DNA of 64,000 nucleotides from the NCBI RefSeq assembly GCF_965638725.1, contig NC_134962.1, positions 1,867,501-1,931,500 on the forward strand, read 5' to 3'. This stretch comes from Aptenodytes patagonicus. Taxonomy: Eukaryota; Chordata; Aves; Sphenisciformes; Spheniscidae. Position numbers and translations under genes: made by a program. The notes under the pieces were generated by a model. The model searched no databases. It worked only from the letters and a program-made list of their open reading frames with translations, and was not told the DNA's origin. Shown in pieces: positions 63,671 through 64,000 of the stretch (position 1 is the first letter of the stretch; each line of letters begins with the position of its first letter).

Positions 63671-64000
63671 TTCGGCATCATATTATGGAAATGCTCCCTT
63701 GGACTCTGAAACTGAATTGCAAGCCTTACATCACTTTATGCTTTACTCGTTTATGACTTTTTTTCTGCAGAGAATACCGTAAGGGTTATAAAGCTGGATG
63801 TTGAGCAGTGGAGTTTTGCATCATACAGTAGTAGCAGCATGCTTATAAGCCAGTTGTTTTGTTAAATTCAGTGGTGCACTCCGTTTCCTGAGTGTATGAA
63901 ACTTGCTTCTCCCTTCTCAGTTTATGCCTTCGTTCTTGGAGGAAGAATTTCTGAAGGCTGCTAGCAACAGGGCCGGATTAAAAAGGCCAAAGCTGTCTCT
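63671..64000. other. Flanking sequence downstream of TPD52L2
   Basis: Nothing recognisable. It may be intergenic DNA toward the next gene (DNAJC5 in human) or a longer TPD52L2 3'UTR. Confidence 0.5.

Overview
The window is vertebrate nuclear DNA, most probably from a bird. It carries parts of two divergently arranged genes that are also neighbours on human 20q13.33. ZBTB46 runs on the minus strand and its 3' zinc-finger exons lie off the left edge. TPD52L2 (tumor protein D54) runs on the plus strand and appears complete. The avian assignment is inference. It rests on compact introns, a sharp isochore change, no recognisable Alu, L1 or CR1 copy, and high similarity of both proteins to the known orthologs. 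No bacterial-type system, CRISPR array, insertion sequence or viral gene was recognised.

Layout. 1-4175 is ZBTB46 intron 2. 4176-5145 is the ZBTB46 exon carrying the start codon, the BTB/POZ domain and a linker. 5146-22092 is a 17-kb AT-rich first intron. About 21.65-22.95 kb is a CpG island, which is the likely ZBTB46 promoter with a leader exon ending at 22093 and an alternative donor at 21737. About 23-28 kb is intergenic DNA of intermediate composition. About 28-47.7 kb is very GC-rich intergenic DNA with minisatellites, G-runs and several short AT-rich islands that look like regulatory elements. About 47.7-48.05 kb is the TPD52L2 promoter, with two perfect CRE sites. 48028-62991 is the TPD52L2 coding region, spread over eight exons plus one alternative exon. 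The 3'UTR follows, with poly(A) signals at 63155 and 63648, and then flanking DNA.

The most informative observations concern TPD52L2 and ZBTB46 transcript structure. TPD52L2 has two adjacent 60-nt, phase-2 exons that encode paralogous 20-residue modules. It also has a cryptic alternative exon at 61303-61347 with three tandem in-frame AG acceptors that would change only the number of serines. At ZBTB46, a 15-codon upstream reading frame spans the predicted exon 1-exon 2 junction and its stop overlaps the main start codon as ATGA. ZBTB46 also carries an exact match to the phosphorylation-dependent SUMO motif.

The two genes are not known to act in one pathway. ZBTB46 is a BTB zinc-finger repressor best known from classical dendritic cells and endothelium. 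D54 is a coiled-coil protein of vesicle trafficking. Many long open frames in the 21-48 kb GC-rich zone are compositional artefacts and were not called as genes.
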